DNA from: Mikania micrantha
Taxonomy: Eukaryota; Streptophyta; Magnoliopsida; Asterales; Asteraceae
DNA length: 64,000 nt
NCBI GenBank assembly: GCA_009363875.1
Contig: CM018694.1
Span: 3,100,001 to 3,164,000, forward strand
Direction: 5' to 3'
Of this stretch, positions 23,901 to 34,882 are shown one piece after another (position 1 is the first letter of the stretch; every line of letters begins with the position of its first letter). The translations under genes and the position numbers were made by a program. The notes below the pieces were generated by a model. The model was not told where the DNA came from, made no database searches, and saw only the letters and a program-made list of their open reading frames with translations.

Positions 23901-25458
23901 TCTCCATTTGGTTCGGATAAGGTCAAAGGTTCGTCGCTCATGATGATGTATGGTTCGACTGGTGATACATGGTTCGGCTGATGATGCCTGGTTCGGCAAC
24001 CCTAGGTTCGCCCACAACAGGTTTGTTCACATGAGGTGGTTCGGCTGAAGGTACAAGGTTCGTGATGATGGTTCGGCCGTTGATGATGAGAAGGTTTGCA
24101 GCTTGTGTATGAGACCTCGTAGATTGTAGGTTCGGTGGAGGTTCGTTGCCATACAACGCAGGTTCGGGGAAGATGACTTCGGTTGCTAGGTTCGGTGATG
24201 GTGGGGTTCGGCCATGTACAGGTTCGTCACCTCCATGTCGAGCCCTGTAGAGGTTCGGCTCACCCAGCATCTTCACGAACCTGTGCCCCTTCATCATCTT
24301 CTTTACCGAACATCATGGTTTCTCAAGCTGCTTACATAGGGGTGTTAAGTGATGAAAGGTCCTCTATGGTGTAAGGTGAAGGTATGAAAGTTTTAAGTCG
24401 GTTGTGTGCTTGAATCAAACAAGAATACATAAAAACCCTAATTTTCGAACTCCTCAAGCTTCGTTACCTCAAATTTGACTGGGTAAAACTCCAAATCAGT
24501 TGTACTTCCTTGTAGAGGGTGATTGTAGCTACGCGTGGACACCAAGAATGCTTGATGTCACCAAGGAACGAGGGAGATATGAAGATTTGAAGGTTTGTTC
24601 TTCTAGAGAGAGAGACCAACCGGGTTTGGGTGTTAGAGAGAGAGAGATGAGTGAAATGAGGATAAAAGGCCTCATTTAGGGTTTAAATACCTCGAGGGTA
24701 TTCGGGTTCGTTTTGGTTGCTCGGTTTGCGTCTTCGTTGCGTTTCCGGCACGTAACGCGTAATTTTACATCATTAAATAAAAAAAGTTGTTTTAATTAAT
24801 TTTTGATGAGTTTCAAAATTGTAAAATGTAAAATATTATATTTTCTTAATTTATTATCGTTCGTGTCTTTTTTGTTTTAGTTTCGTCAGAACGCGTCGCC
24901 TTCGCGCGTATTCATTCTAATCGTCACTCGAACGAACACGACGATGGTTTTGCTTTCTGATGCTTGTTTTCTACTTTTCAGTCATTATTTCAGAACATTA
25001 AACTCATAGATATGTTTGTGTGAATCGTCACCCACGCAAACACACTGTCAGTTCATTATTCTGAAATAACACTGCAATTATGTTTGAATTATGTTTACTC
25101 ACTAACGGACTCAACTACACGTCCTGTTTTCACATTGTTTTCATACTAATTTGTCGGCCATCCGATTCCTGTCATCTATGGATATCAGATCGCAACCGAC
25201 ATGTTCTTGTTGTTTACTTGAACACCGTTGTCGTTCTTGATTCGTTGTATTAATTGTACTTAGGTTTTCACCTAAATACATACAACTATTGTTTATCATG
25301 GTCGTTGTACATACAGTATTTAAGTTTTCACATAAATACGTACAACTGTTTCTTGTATTCTGTTATCACAAACACTGTTCATATACTTGTATTTACACAT
25401 AGTAAATAGTGAAAGTACACATACCGTACGGACTTGCCGGACGATACTGGATGTCACA
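20979..25458 (-). repeat. Element 1 5' LTR
   Basis: 4480 bp, same order of landmarks as the 3' copy. The CGAACC array lies at about 23820-24270, the GGCCCA array at about 23530-23765 and the promoter box near 24686-24693. It has lost roughly 90-115 bases near 22975-22990 (junction AAAAGCTTTTAACAATATGC) and 5 bases near its sense 5' end. Open frames within are shadows of the motif arrays. Confidence 0.92.
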
Positions 25459-25463
25459 ATAAG

Positions 25464-25880
25464 AGTTCTGTGTATATGTATACAAGATGCCGCCAAAAAA
25501 GGAAAGGAAGGAAGGTGAAACAAACTACCGGAAAGGAAACCTCTAATACCGAGAACACAACTCTCAATTCTAATTACATCACTAAAATAGTGGATAAGCG
25601 TATCAAAGCTGCCATACCTAAGATCTTGCTTAGGTTAATTCAACAACAGGGAACAAAAATAATAATAACAACGGTCACAATGGCTTTGCGAGCAACAATG
25701 AAGACACTGGAAGGGAGAACTAGCAAAAAGGGGTTCACCTACTTAAGGCGTCATAGGCCCTAAACTACTAATCTTGAAGTGGCTTGAAAAGATGGAGGCA
25801 TAACTCCAATTGCTCCTCGGTTTCGCCGCAATTTCTTTACTTAAGGCGTCATAGGCCCTAAACCACTAATCTTGCTTCTG
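25464..25880 (+). pseudogene. Gag relic of the old plus-strand host element
   Basis: This resumes the leader broken at 11650. ATG at 25487 starts MPPKKERKEG, a gag start typical of this lineage, then frames are lost. A neighbouring frame reads ITKIVDKRIKAAIPKILLRLIQ, and near 25780 a fragment reads LKWLEKMEA, a degraded version of the capsid WIEKME motif. A 36-base block (ACTTAAGGCGTCATAGG...) occurs at 25739 and again near 25839. Nothing of pol follows, so the host was truncated. Confidence 0.65.
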
Positions 25881-26230
25881 ATTTGTCATTCATTATTACC
25901 TAAAAAGTTTTTTAAAATAAAAAGTCAACATAATGTTGGTGAATACAAATAATAGACTCGATATGTAAGCATAGCATGTTCAGTCCTTTAACCATAAGTA
26001 ATATTGGCAATATTACACATTTAGCAGGTTATTTCACTAATCGATACAACTACTGTATAAAATGATTTATAATTGTCACTGGTTAGGAACTACATCATTT
26101 TGTTCCATCTAGCCCACAGCTGGTGTTACATCACTGTATTTCAGGAAATTTCATTACATGAGTATGTGTATTGATAGAACCTGATATGATAAATTGATAA
26201 TTATTGACTGATTTGATGATATTTTCACTG
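25881..26230 (-). repeat. Minus-oriented LTR relic
   Basis: Read on the minus strand, the stretch near 25941-25896 has the class signature TTCACCAACATTATGTTGAC followed by an acceptor-like TTTTTAG|GTAATA, as in elements 1 and 2. Beyond about 26000 no further landmark is recognised. Boundaries are uncertain. Confidence 0.4.
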
Positions 26231-27270
26231 ATATACATTGATGAGAACATAAAATTTTTGCGCATAAACCATGGGGAGGTTAGTTTGAAAGATAACTAGA
26301 CGGAACCACTATGTAATGCAGCTGATTAAATATAATACGATTTGGTTTTGGTTAGAATGTTTAAAGGTTATTGGTCTGGTCAATAAATACAGTCAAGGAC
26401 ACATGGTCATGGTTTATCGAAATGGTGGTGGGACGGCGGCTGGATAGGTTGCAACCGACTCCTACGTATGCTCTATACATAAACTTATTTCGATTTATCA
26501 TGGATGTGTCAGTGATGTGATTTAGTGGGGTTATGGTTTGGGGAAACTGATAATTTGTATACGTATTAAATAAAATAATGGAAGTGATACTAGGAATAAT
26601 TACGCGATGGTGAGGTCACGAATATAATTTAAAACGAGAATATTATTTCAGAAATATTAACCTAATAATGTATTCGCGTGGGTGACGATTTACACGAATA
26701 TAATTATAAGGAATAATATACTGAAACAATGTTCCATAAATCGTAAATCGAATTGAAATGCGATACGAGCGGTGAATTTGAAAAGGTGACGATCTTTACG
26801 AATTCGTATGTAAGTAACGTGTTTCGATGAGATAACCGAAATAATATCTTACGATATTAGATTAAGAAAAATAATTTAAAAACGTTTATTAGGAATTACG
26901 ACCTTAAATGAATTTAAATAAAATTATTTTGTTAAACGAATTTACTTTAATTAAACGTTTCGTGTTTTGAAATGTAATTTACGTGAAAACCGAACAAATT
27001 AATAAATGTTAACGCGAAATAAACGAAACTGAGCACACGGGATTGATTCGGGGTATAAAAGGGTTGGATTGCCTCATCTCCTGCATTTTTCAAGCATATT
27101 CTCTCTCTCTACACTCAAATTTCCGGCCACACCCCTTCTCTCTAACTTCTCTCTACGATTTCTCTCTCGTTTCTTAACCGTTTCGAGTGATTCTTGTTGA
27201 AAAACATTCGTATGATCGAGGAGATCACAAACCCACAAGAAAATCCAGCTTTCGATCGAGTTTTGAAGGT
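26231..27270 (+). repeat. U3 and promoter region of a plus-oriented gypsy LTR relic
   Basis: Layout matches U3-R of the long LTRs: GTGGTGGGACGGCGGCTGG then GCTCTATACATAAAC (26425-26475), repeated GGGTGACGAT...ACGAAT blocks, GCGAAATAAACGAAACTGAGC before a TATAAAA box (27054-27060), then a CTCTCTCTCTAC leader containing TTTCCGGCCAC, and a donor-like GAAG|GT near 27269. No CGAACC array follows, so the rest of the LTR has been lost. The short open frames at 27187-27391 are leader, not genes. Confidence 0.55.
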
Positions 27271-28077
27271 AGATATGGAGTTTTACTTTTTGGTTTTCAT
27301 TCTAAAAACAAATCGGTGTGTGTATATGTTCTTGTGTGTGTATATAAAAGTAGGACAAAAGATACAAATATCTTGTAATATATATGTTTAACATTAACAA
27401 AGTTTGATTATTATACCAATTGATTAAGTAAAAAAACTTAATCATGATGTTATAATGCAAATAATTATTTTTATAAGTTACAACATAAAATAACAAGAAT
27501 CAAAATCAAAAGGTCTAGACAGTGATCTTTGAAAAGAATGAATAAAAGCTAGAAAGGAAATTATTGTAAATTAAGGAGGACTAAAGATGCAAATAACCTA
27601 AACCCAATCTCTCCTCTGTTGGTCCACGTTTGAATCCTACATAACTGAGTTCTTCACCAGATCCATTCGAAACACACATTCAAGCACAAATTAGAAATGG
27701 TAATATGTTTTGAATCATTAATCGAGCATATACAATCGATTTAATTCAATTTAACAACCATTAATTGGTTTTAATCATAACTGAACGACCGTAAATGATA
27801 TTTAAGTTGAAATTGGTCTTAACAATTAAAACAAAACAAATTGATGAAACACATAGATTCACGACCAAATTCTGAAACTAAAGAATACTAAAACGCAATA
27901 TGAAACTCTCTCAAGCCTTGGACCGAGCTCAAGAACTCGCCTGTAATGTTCCGTACTCGAACCTACTTAATTCGAAGTTGTTTCAGGGAAGCAATCATGC
28001 TTTTGTACTTGGTTTTAATTGTAGAATAAAAGCCCTAACGTATTTAGAACTCACGTAATCACAATTAATCGAGTTTT
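27271..28077. other. Unassigned AT-rich DNA before the Athila primer site
   Basis: No coding frame and no match to the Athila LTR at 50945-52655 that should precede the primer site. The junction with Athila lies just before AGTTTTT at 28071-28077, which resembles the 6-7-base LTR-primer-site spacer AGTGTTT at 52656-52661. So the 5' LTR is replaced by unrelated DNA almost exactly at the LTR boundary. Confidence 0.5.
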
Positions 28078-28095
28078 TGGCGCCGTTGCCGGGGA
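28078..28095 (+). promoter_or_regulatory. Athila primer-binding site, Asp tRNA type
   Basis: TGGCGCCGTTGCCGGGGA is complementary to the 3' end of a plant Asp tRNA, the usual primer of Athila-like elements. About 130 bases of T-rich leader follow before the gag ATG at 28229. Confidence 0.85.
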
Positions 28096-28228
28096 CTTCT
28101 TAGTCGATTGTGCAGTTTAGTTCTTGTGCCTTATTTGTGCATATTTGTTTTTAGTTTTAGTTTTAGTTTGTTTTGTTTGGTTTTATTTCTCATTGATTTA
28201 CTTTTATTTGTTTGCATGTTGGTAGTGT

Positions 28229-29798
28229 ATGCCACACCTACGTTCACACGAACCGCCACCTGAGCTTTCTTTGCCTTCAAGGAGGGATTCGCGAGACTTT
28301 TCTGAAGGGTCTACGAGCGAGGTAAGTGCTTCTACACCCATTTCTGCTGATTTTTCTGAGCACACACCACCGTCATCTTCTGATTCTTCAATGCATTCTA
28401 TTCCTCGTTTGCACTTTGTTCCACAAATGGCAAACCGTCGCACTTTTCACCAGCAGTCCACTGAGGGTTTCACGAGACTTAATAATCCCATCACTGTGCC
28501 AAACATTACGAATGAAAATTCGTGGCAGATACCCTCGTACATCATGACAGCCATTAATAACTCTCAGTTTAATGGCCGGGATGATGAGGATGCTCCAGCA
28601 CAAATAGCTCGCCTCATTCGCATCTGTGGTACCTTCAATCTTCAAGGTGCCACTGAACATGCTATCTTTTTGCAGCTATTTCCCTTTTCACTTGCGGGTA
28701 GAGCAGCCACTTGGCTCGACTCGCATGCACCTGAATCTTTCACTACATGGGGCAGTCTTAGGGATGCTTTCCTTAAGAAGTACTTTCCACCTGCCAAAGC
28801 AGCTCGCCTTCGTGATGAGATTCACTCTTTTCATATGGCACCCGATGAGCCATATTACCTTGCTTGGGAGAGATTTCAGAATTTGCTTAGCAGATGCTCC
28901 CAGCATGATCTCTCTGATTGGGCCCTTGTAGAGAAATTCTACAATGGTCTCACTTATGAGACTCGAGCTCGTTTCGACACTTCTGCGGGTGGTCATCTTA
29001 TGGGAAAAAGGGATGTTGCTGAGTGCAACGACATGTTTGAGAGTTTTGCTCAGACTGAGTATGAGCAGAGATCTGCTAATAGGAATTCCAATCCTATTTC
29101 TAGTTCCTCCTCTTCCATGAGAGGAGTTCACCACGTTAATGTGGATACTAGTGTGGCAGCTGCTCTCGAGGCCTTGTCGAGGGATGTGAAGGAGTTGAAG
29201 ATGAAGGTAGATAGGTGTGAGATCTGTAGGGGTGGCCATGCCACATCTGAGTGTTTGGTGGTCAACCAGGAGCAGGTTGACTATTTGGGGGGTACCCTTT
29301 CAATAACTCATATAAACAAAATTGGAGAAACCACCCGAATTTTAATTGGCGCTCTTCCGGTCATCCCCCTGGTTTCCAATCTGGGTTATCTCATAACCAA
29401 GGGCAGGGTCATTCTTCGGTTAGTCATCCGAGTCATACACTGGGGGCGGGTAGTAGTGGTGGTGGTGGTGGGGGTAGCATGAGTAAGATAGAGGAGTTAC
29501 TGACCCAGTTGGTTGCTAACGATGCCAATACTTAGAAAACCCTTGCTGAGCATGACATTCTTTTGAAAAACCAACAATCTGCTTTCCTTGATCTTCAAAG
29601 ATCAGTTGGCGATATTGCTAAGCGTTTGGATGAGAGGGCCCAAGGCCAATTTTCGGGCAGCACACAGCCTAATCCAAATGCTCATGTGAAAGCAGTGACC
29701 ACTAGGAGTGGTCGAGGGGGTGCGAGTGTAGAGCCACCGGTTGAGGTAGAGGAAGAAGAACCGATGGATGAGGAGATTGAGATGGAGACTCCTGGGGG
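28229..29798 (+). pseudogene. Athila gag (frameshifted)
   Basis: Start chosen at the ATG 28229 (MPHLRSHEPP); an internal ATG at 28427 (MANRRTFHQQ) is an alternative. The retrotransposon gag core follows: SWQIPSYIM, NFNLQGATEHAIFLQLFPFSL, GRAATWLDS, LRDAFLKKYFPPAKAARLRDEI, then FYNGLTYETR. A zinc knuckle CEICRGGHATSEC lies at about residues 331-343 (CX2CX3HX4C). The frame is lost near 29290-29320. Coding resumes in another frame around 29504-29808, with LDLQRSVGDIAKRLDERAQG and VTTRSGRGG, typical of the gag-protease junction. Its product would form the particle core. Confidence 0.87.
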
Positions 29799-30512
29799 GT
29801 GCACATGAGGGTAGTCCCAGCAAGTACAGTACCGACCAGTGAGTCTCCTGTAGTGGTTCCGGTTGAGAAGAAACCGGTTGAGGTTAGGCCAAGTCCTAAG
29901 ATTGATCATTCACGACTTCCATACCCTGCTCGCTTAGCTCACCAAAAGCATGCTAAGGAGTATGGTCATTTTCTTGACATGTTCAAACAGTTGAAGATCA
30001 ATCTTCCATTCATTGAGGCTCTTCAGCATATGCCCAAGTATGCCAAATTCCTTAAGGATTTGTTGAAGAGCAAGGATCGGCTAGGGGAACTTTCTAATGT
30101 TCCATTGAGCGGGGGGTGTTCTGCGGTGATTCTGAACAAGCTACCGGAGAAGTTTACAGATCCTGGGATCTTTACAATCCCATGTCTGTTTGGTAGTGAC
30201 ACTCAGAGGCACGCGTTGTCAGACTCAGGTGCTAGCATCAATTTGATGCCCTATTTTTTATATGAGAAGCTAGCACTTGGTGAGCTTATGCCTACGCGCA
30301 TTACATTGTCCCTTGCTGACCGGACGGTCAAGTGTCCACGGGAGAACCTGTTGGTGAAGGTGGACAAATTTGTGTTCCCCGTGGATTTCGTGATCCTTGA
30401 CATGGAGGCCGATGAGAAAGTGCCTATCATTCTAGGCCGTCCTTTCTTGAGGACCGCTAAGGCCATCATTGATGTGTTTGATAGGACGCTCATTCTTAGA
30501 GTGGGTGATTAG
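29799..30512 (+). pseudogene. Athila protease region
   Basis: The conserved pre-protease segment (RLPYPARLAHQKHAKEYGHF, FLKDLLKSKD) is followed by the aspartic protease with catalytic DSGASINLMP about residues 150-160 and the closing IILGRPFLRTAKAIIDV. Protease cleaves the polyprotein. It is entered by a frameshift from gag near 29800 and ends in a TAG (30510-30512) before the RT linker, in the same frame as RT, so this stop is a point lesion. Confidence 0.87.
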
Positions 30513-30530
30513 ACTGTCACATTTGAGGTT

Positions 30531-31907
30531 GTGAAGTCAATGAGGCATCCCGGTGATCAAGATGACTTTAGTGACCTATGTCATTCAGTTTGCTTCATAA
30601 ATTCATTCATGTCACACATAGATAGGTGTCTTGAGTACGTGTGCGGGGCTGATTTGGTAGTTGAGAGGAGTGAGGAGGAGTTTGAGATGGTTGATGAGGG
30701 TGTGTCGGTTATTTCTGAGGTGCTAGAGATTGATGAGTTGAGGGAGGAGAGTAAGAAACCCTCTGTTGAGTCACCACCCGCCCTTGAGCTTAAGGTTTTG
30801 CCCTCCTACTTAGAGTATGCATTTTTAGGAGAGGATTCCACTCTACCTGTTGTTATTTCATCCAGGTTGAGTGAGGAGGAGAAGAAGAACCTATTATGTG
30901 TGTTGAGGTTGTATAAGAGTGCTATTGCTTGGAGACCCTCTGATATCCAAGGCATTAGCCCTGCTTATTGCACACATAGGATACTCATGGAAGATGAGTA
31001 TAAGCCAATAATCCAACCTCAGAGGCGTTTAAATCCCAATATGCAAGAGGTTGTGAAGAAGGAGGTGTTGAAGTTGATGGATGCGGGCTTGATTTATCCT
31101 ATCTCGGATTCATCATGGGTAAGCCCCACTCAGGTCGTCCCTAAAAAGGGAGGGATGATAGTTATCACGAATGAGAAAAATGAGCTCATTCCTTCTCGCA
31201 CGGTCACGGGGTGGCGAGTTTGCATCGACTATAGGAAACTTAACGATGCCACCCGGAAGGATCATTTTCCCCTTCCTTTCATTGACCAGATGTTGGAGCG
31301 GTTAGTAGGCCAGCAGTTCTACTGCTTTCTTAATGGCTTTTCTGGGTATTTCCAGATCCCCATTGCACCGGAGGATCAGGAAAAGACCACATTCACGTGC
31401 CCCAATGGCACCTATGCTTACCGTCGCATGCCATTTGGGCTATGCAATGCTCCTGCCACATTTCAGAGGTTCATGGTAGCCATTTTCTAAGAAATGATTT
31501 AATCATCCATGGAGGTGTTTATGGATGACTTTTCGGTTTATGGTAACTCATTTGATCAATGCTTGGTTAATCTTGAGAGAATGTTGAAGAGATGTGTGGA
31601 GACGAAGTTGATGCTAAATTGGGAGAAGTGTCACTTCATGGTGACCGAGGGGATAGTGTTAGGTCACAAGATTTCGAGAGCGGGTATTGAGGTAAACCAA
31701 GCTAAGATATAGACCATAAGTAAACTCCCACCACCTTCAAGTGTTAAAGCCATTAGGGGTTTCCTTGGTCACGCGGGTTTTAATAGGCGGTTTATTAAGG
31801 GCTTTTACAAAATCACTAGGCCTATGACCCATCTTTTAGAGAAAGATACCCCATTCGTGTTTGATGAGGAATGCATGAAGGCATTCGAGTTTTAGAAGGA
31901 GGGGCTT
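30531..31907 (+). pseudogene. Athila reverse transcriptase (nonsense mutations)
   Basis: Order of motifs: acidic linker, LKVLPSYLEYAFLGED, IQPQRRLNPNMQEVVKKEVL, VPKKGG, WRVCIDYRKLNDATRKDHFPLPF (palm), FLNGFSGYFQIPIAPEDQ, with Asn where the first catalytic Asp (FLDGYSG in relatives) is expected, YRRMPFGLCNAPATFQRFM, then VFMDDFSVYG with the catalytic Asp pair at 31521-31526. In-frame stops occur at 31488, 31503, 31710 and 31893. The loss of the first Asp plus four stops means no active enzyme. Confidence 0.87.
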
Positions 31908-32386
31908 GTGAGTGCTCCTATTTTAGTTGCCCCCGATTGGAGCTTACCCTTTGAGCTCATGTGTGATGCTAGTGACCAAGCCGTTGGGGCGGTTTTGGGG
32001 CAAAGAAGAGAGAAGCATTTTCACCCCATCTACTATGCTAGTAAGACTCTCAATGATGCTCAAGAGAATTACACTATCACTGAGAAGGAGCTTCTAGCGG
32101 TAGTGTTTGCTTTTGACAAATTCCGGTCATACCTTGTGCTTTCAAAGACCACCGTTTTCACCGATCACTCGGCATTGAAGTTCCTTTTGCAAAGAAAGAT
32201 GCAAAGCCTCGTCTCATTAGGTGGATTCTTTTGTTGTCGGAATTTGACATTGAGATTAAAGATAAGAAAGGGGCTGAAAATGTGGCGGCCGATCATCTCT
32301 CTCGGTTAGAGGACCCGGAGAGGAGTGAGATTCGTGAGGAGGAGATTGGTGATAGGTTCCCTCACGAGGTGATAGACTTTGTATAG
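31908..32386 (+). pseudogene. Athila RNase H (frameshifted)
   Basis: ELMCDASDQAVGAVLGQ (first catalytic Asp), HPIYYASKTLNDAQENYT, TEKELLAVVFAFDKFRSYL and VFTDHSALKFLLQRK identify the RNase H fold fused to gypsy RT. A one-base shift near 32200 moves the remainder into the next frame, where KDKKGAENVAADHLSRLED ends the domain. A TAG near 32384 separates it from integrase. Confidence 0.85.
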
Positions 32387-33634
32387 GTGGAGAAGCAAGG
32401 AATGCCATGGTTCACCGACTTGGCAAATTTCCTTGCTCATGGAGTGGTAATTGAGGGAATGACCACTCAACAAAAGAAGAAGTTCTTTAGAGACGCGGGT
32501 AAGTATGTTTGGGATGACCCGTACCTCTATCGTGTGGGGGTAGATATGATTCTTAGGAGGTGTGTGAGTAGGAAGGAAGGTCTAGAGATTTTGAGGCATT
32601 GCCATGAACGCTTGACGGGTGGACACGGCCATCATTCCACCGCCCAAAAGGTCTTCGATTGTGGTTTTTATTGGCCTTCGGTGGTGAAGGATGCACTTGA
32701 GTTTGTGAAGAAGTGTGATCCTTGTCAATGCACTAGAAACATCTCCTCTAAGGATGAAATGCCTCAAAACCCCATTCAAGTGTTGGAGGTTTTTGATGTT
32801 TGGGGCATTGACTTTGTTGGACCTTTCCCTTTATCCAAAGGGAATAGGTATATACTCATGACCATAGATTATGTGTCAAAGTGGGTTGAGTATCAAACCT
32901 TACCTACAAATGATGCCCGAGTAGTTCTCAAGTTCCTAAAGAAGTTGTTTAGTAGGTTTGGAACTCCTAAAGCTTTAATTAGTGACCGTGGCACGCACTT
33001 TTGTAACACCATGTTAGAAAAGGCACTACAACGCTACGGTGTCACTCATCGTTTGGCGACCGCTTACCATCGTCAAACAAGCGGTCAAGTGGAGAATGCA
33101 AACCGAGGGGTGAAAAGGATACTTGAGAAGACCGTAGGGAAGAGCCGGAAGGATTGGTCCGACAAGTTAGACGACGCGTTGTGGGCGTTTAGAATGGCCT
33201 ACAAGACACCTCTAGGAACCACACCATACATGGTCGTTTATGGCAAAGCGTGCCATCTTCCCGTTGAATTGGAGCATAGAGCTCTTTGGGCTCTTAAAGC
33301 GGTCAACCTTGATCTTACCGAGGCTGGTAGGAAAAGGTATTTCCAAATTCATGAGTTGGAGGCCCTTCGTGATGCGGTCTATTCACGTTCATTGACCATC
33401 AAAGAAAAGACCAAGTCTTTGCATGATAGAAGGTTGAAGGGTTTGAAGGAGTTTAAGAAGGGAGATCGGGTTTTTCTTTACAATTCTCGATTAAAGTTGT
33501 TTGAAGGGAAGTTGAAGTCCAAGTGGACGGGTCCATACATAGTTGAAGAGGTTTTTCCATATGGAATCGTTCAATTGCAAAACGAAGTTGATGGTAACAC
33601 TTGGAAAGTAAACGGTCATAGGTTAAAGCATTAA
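32387..33634 (+). pseudogene. Athila integrase (open frame nearly intact)
   Basis: The longest clean coding stretch in the window, 415 codons. The zinc region HCHERLTGGHGHHSTAQKV...CDPCQC gives the HHCC set near residues 70-117. The catalytic core has VWGIDFVGPFP (first D), LISDRGTHF (second D) and YHRQTSGQVENANR (third E). A C-terminal DNA-binding module follows: FKKGDRVFLYNSRLKLFEGKLKSKWTGPY. It has no chromodomain, as expected for Athila. All three catalytic residues are present, but the polyprotein upstream is broken. Confidence 0.9.
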
Positions 33635-34882
33635 ATCGGAGGACCGTTGGATGAGAGTGAGGATGAGGAAGAGATCCTCCTAGAGAAACCCGAGTGATGA
33701 AGTATTGATGGGTTCTTGGGATGAAACCCAAGTGTAGAGTGTGTAAATGGTAAGATTTCTAGTGTTTTTGGTGTGTTTTCGCATTTATTTTTCGTTTTTC
33801 GTTTTCGTTTTTGTGTGTTTTCTTGTGTTTTGCAGGTTTTTAATCATTTTGATGCAAGGAAAGTGGATTGAAGCTACCAGGTATGTATCACTTGCCTTAG
33901 AATAATTTTGGGGTTTAAGGAAGAAAAAGGGGCTGAAAATTTGGCTAAGGCATGAAAATGCCGGAAACTCTCTGGAAAAATGACCCCGTCGCGTCACATG
34001 ACACCCACAGCCAAATCTGTCGCGCTACACTAGAGATTCTGGTCAACGCATGGGTTAAAAATTCATCGCGCTACGCGACGACTATCAAGTAACCTGTTGC
34101 GATACGCGACGCGGACCCAGACGGCTAAAAATCACTTTCAAGCCCTAGATTTCATTTCCAACCCAATTCTCTTCTTCTCCAAGCCGTCACCCACACCCCT
34201 TTACCACCATTTCTGCTCTCTACCACCATCTACCCACCAATTTCACCAACCAAAACCATATACCATCATCCCTACCTTCAATTTCATCTATTTCTTCCAC
34301 CCCATTTCATAATCTTCCTTCCCCATCCACCATTGACGGGTTCGAGCAAGAAGACGAGGGTTTTTCTTCAAATATCCATTTTTTCTTCTAAATCTCAAGT
34401 TCTAAGTTGTTTCTAAGGTAATGTGGCTAACTAGACTCGTTTTTCTTGCATTTTGACTATCTTTGCAAGTTTTTAGTTTACTTCATGGTTTTAGATTTTA
34501 GTTTTTTTTGGGTGTTTCTTGTTATTCTAGCATGATGGTAGGATAGAATTGATAGTTTATTAGTTATTTGCTCACCATTATGCTTGAAAGTGTTTATTTG
34601 GGTCAAAGAACCATGGATTGAGTTTTTGGGTAAATGTCTTGCTTTGGAAATGATTCTTTTGATCTTGTTAGGAAAACATAAACTGATTTTTGGAATAGAA
34701 TTTGAAAAAGTGATTTTGATGAATTAATAAAAATCAGTTTTTGGGATTGTTTGGTTATAGGATTGTGCTTGAAGCCTAATTTGAATTGTTGGGTAACCGC
34801 GAATGAAATGCTATACGGTTACATACTTTGGTTTCTTTGCTAACTTGGCAGCTTTTGTTTGGTTTTAACTGTGTTTTCAAGG
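33635..34882 (+). other. Pol-ORF3 spacer with CG-rich palindromes and an intron-like segment
   Basis: Non-coding. It contains an acceptor-like TGTTTTGCAG|G near 33834, four CG-rich quasi-palindromes (33987-34002, 34016-34032, 34063-34081, 34096-34111), a C-rich leader, then a donor-like CTAAG|GTAATG (34418) and an acceptor-like TTTTCAAG (34881) immediately before the ORF3 ATG. The palindromes recur in the LTR at 51170-51337. This looks like a leader for a separate ORF3 transcript; that is inference. Confidence 0.5.

Larger units (their letters stand above)
11651..25458 (-). mobile_element. Element 1: complete Tekay/Del-type gypsy retrotransposon
   Basis: A 13.8-kb element read right to left: 5' LTR (20979-25458), primer site, gag-protease-RT-RNase H-integrase-chromodomain (20803-16213), polypurine tract, 3' LTR (11651-16201). 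It is flanked by ATAAG at 11646-11650 and 25459-25463, an intact target duplication. It is inserted between the primer site and gag start of an older plus-strand element. Coding is disabled by at least five nonsense codons and two frameshifts. In a ~255-bp sample near the LTR starts I counted about nine differences, so it seems older than element 2. Confidence 0.93.

Noticed and set aside
27187..27391. Small host genes with start codons near a TATA box
   Set aside because: The TATA box, CT-rich leader and donor-like site have the layout of a gypsy LTR; the frames are short and not continued by any exon.
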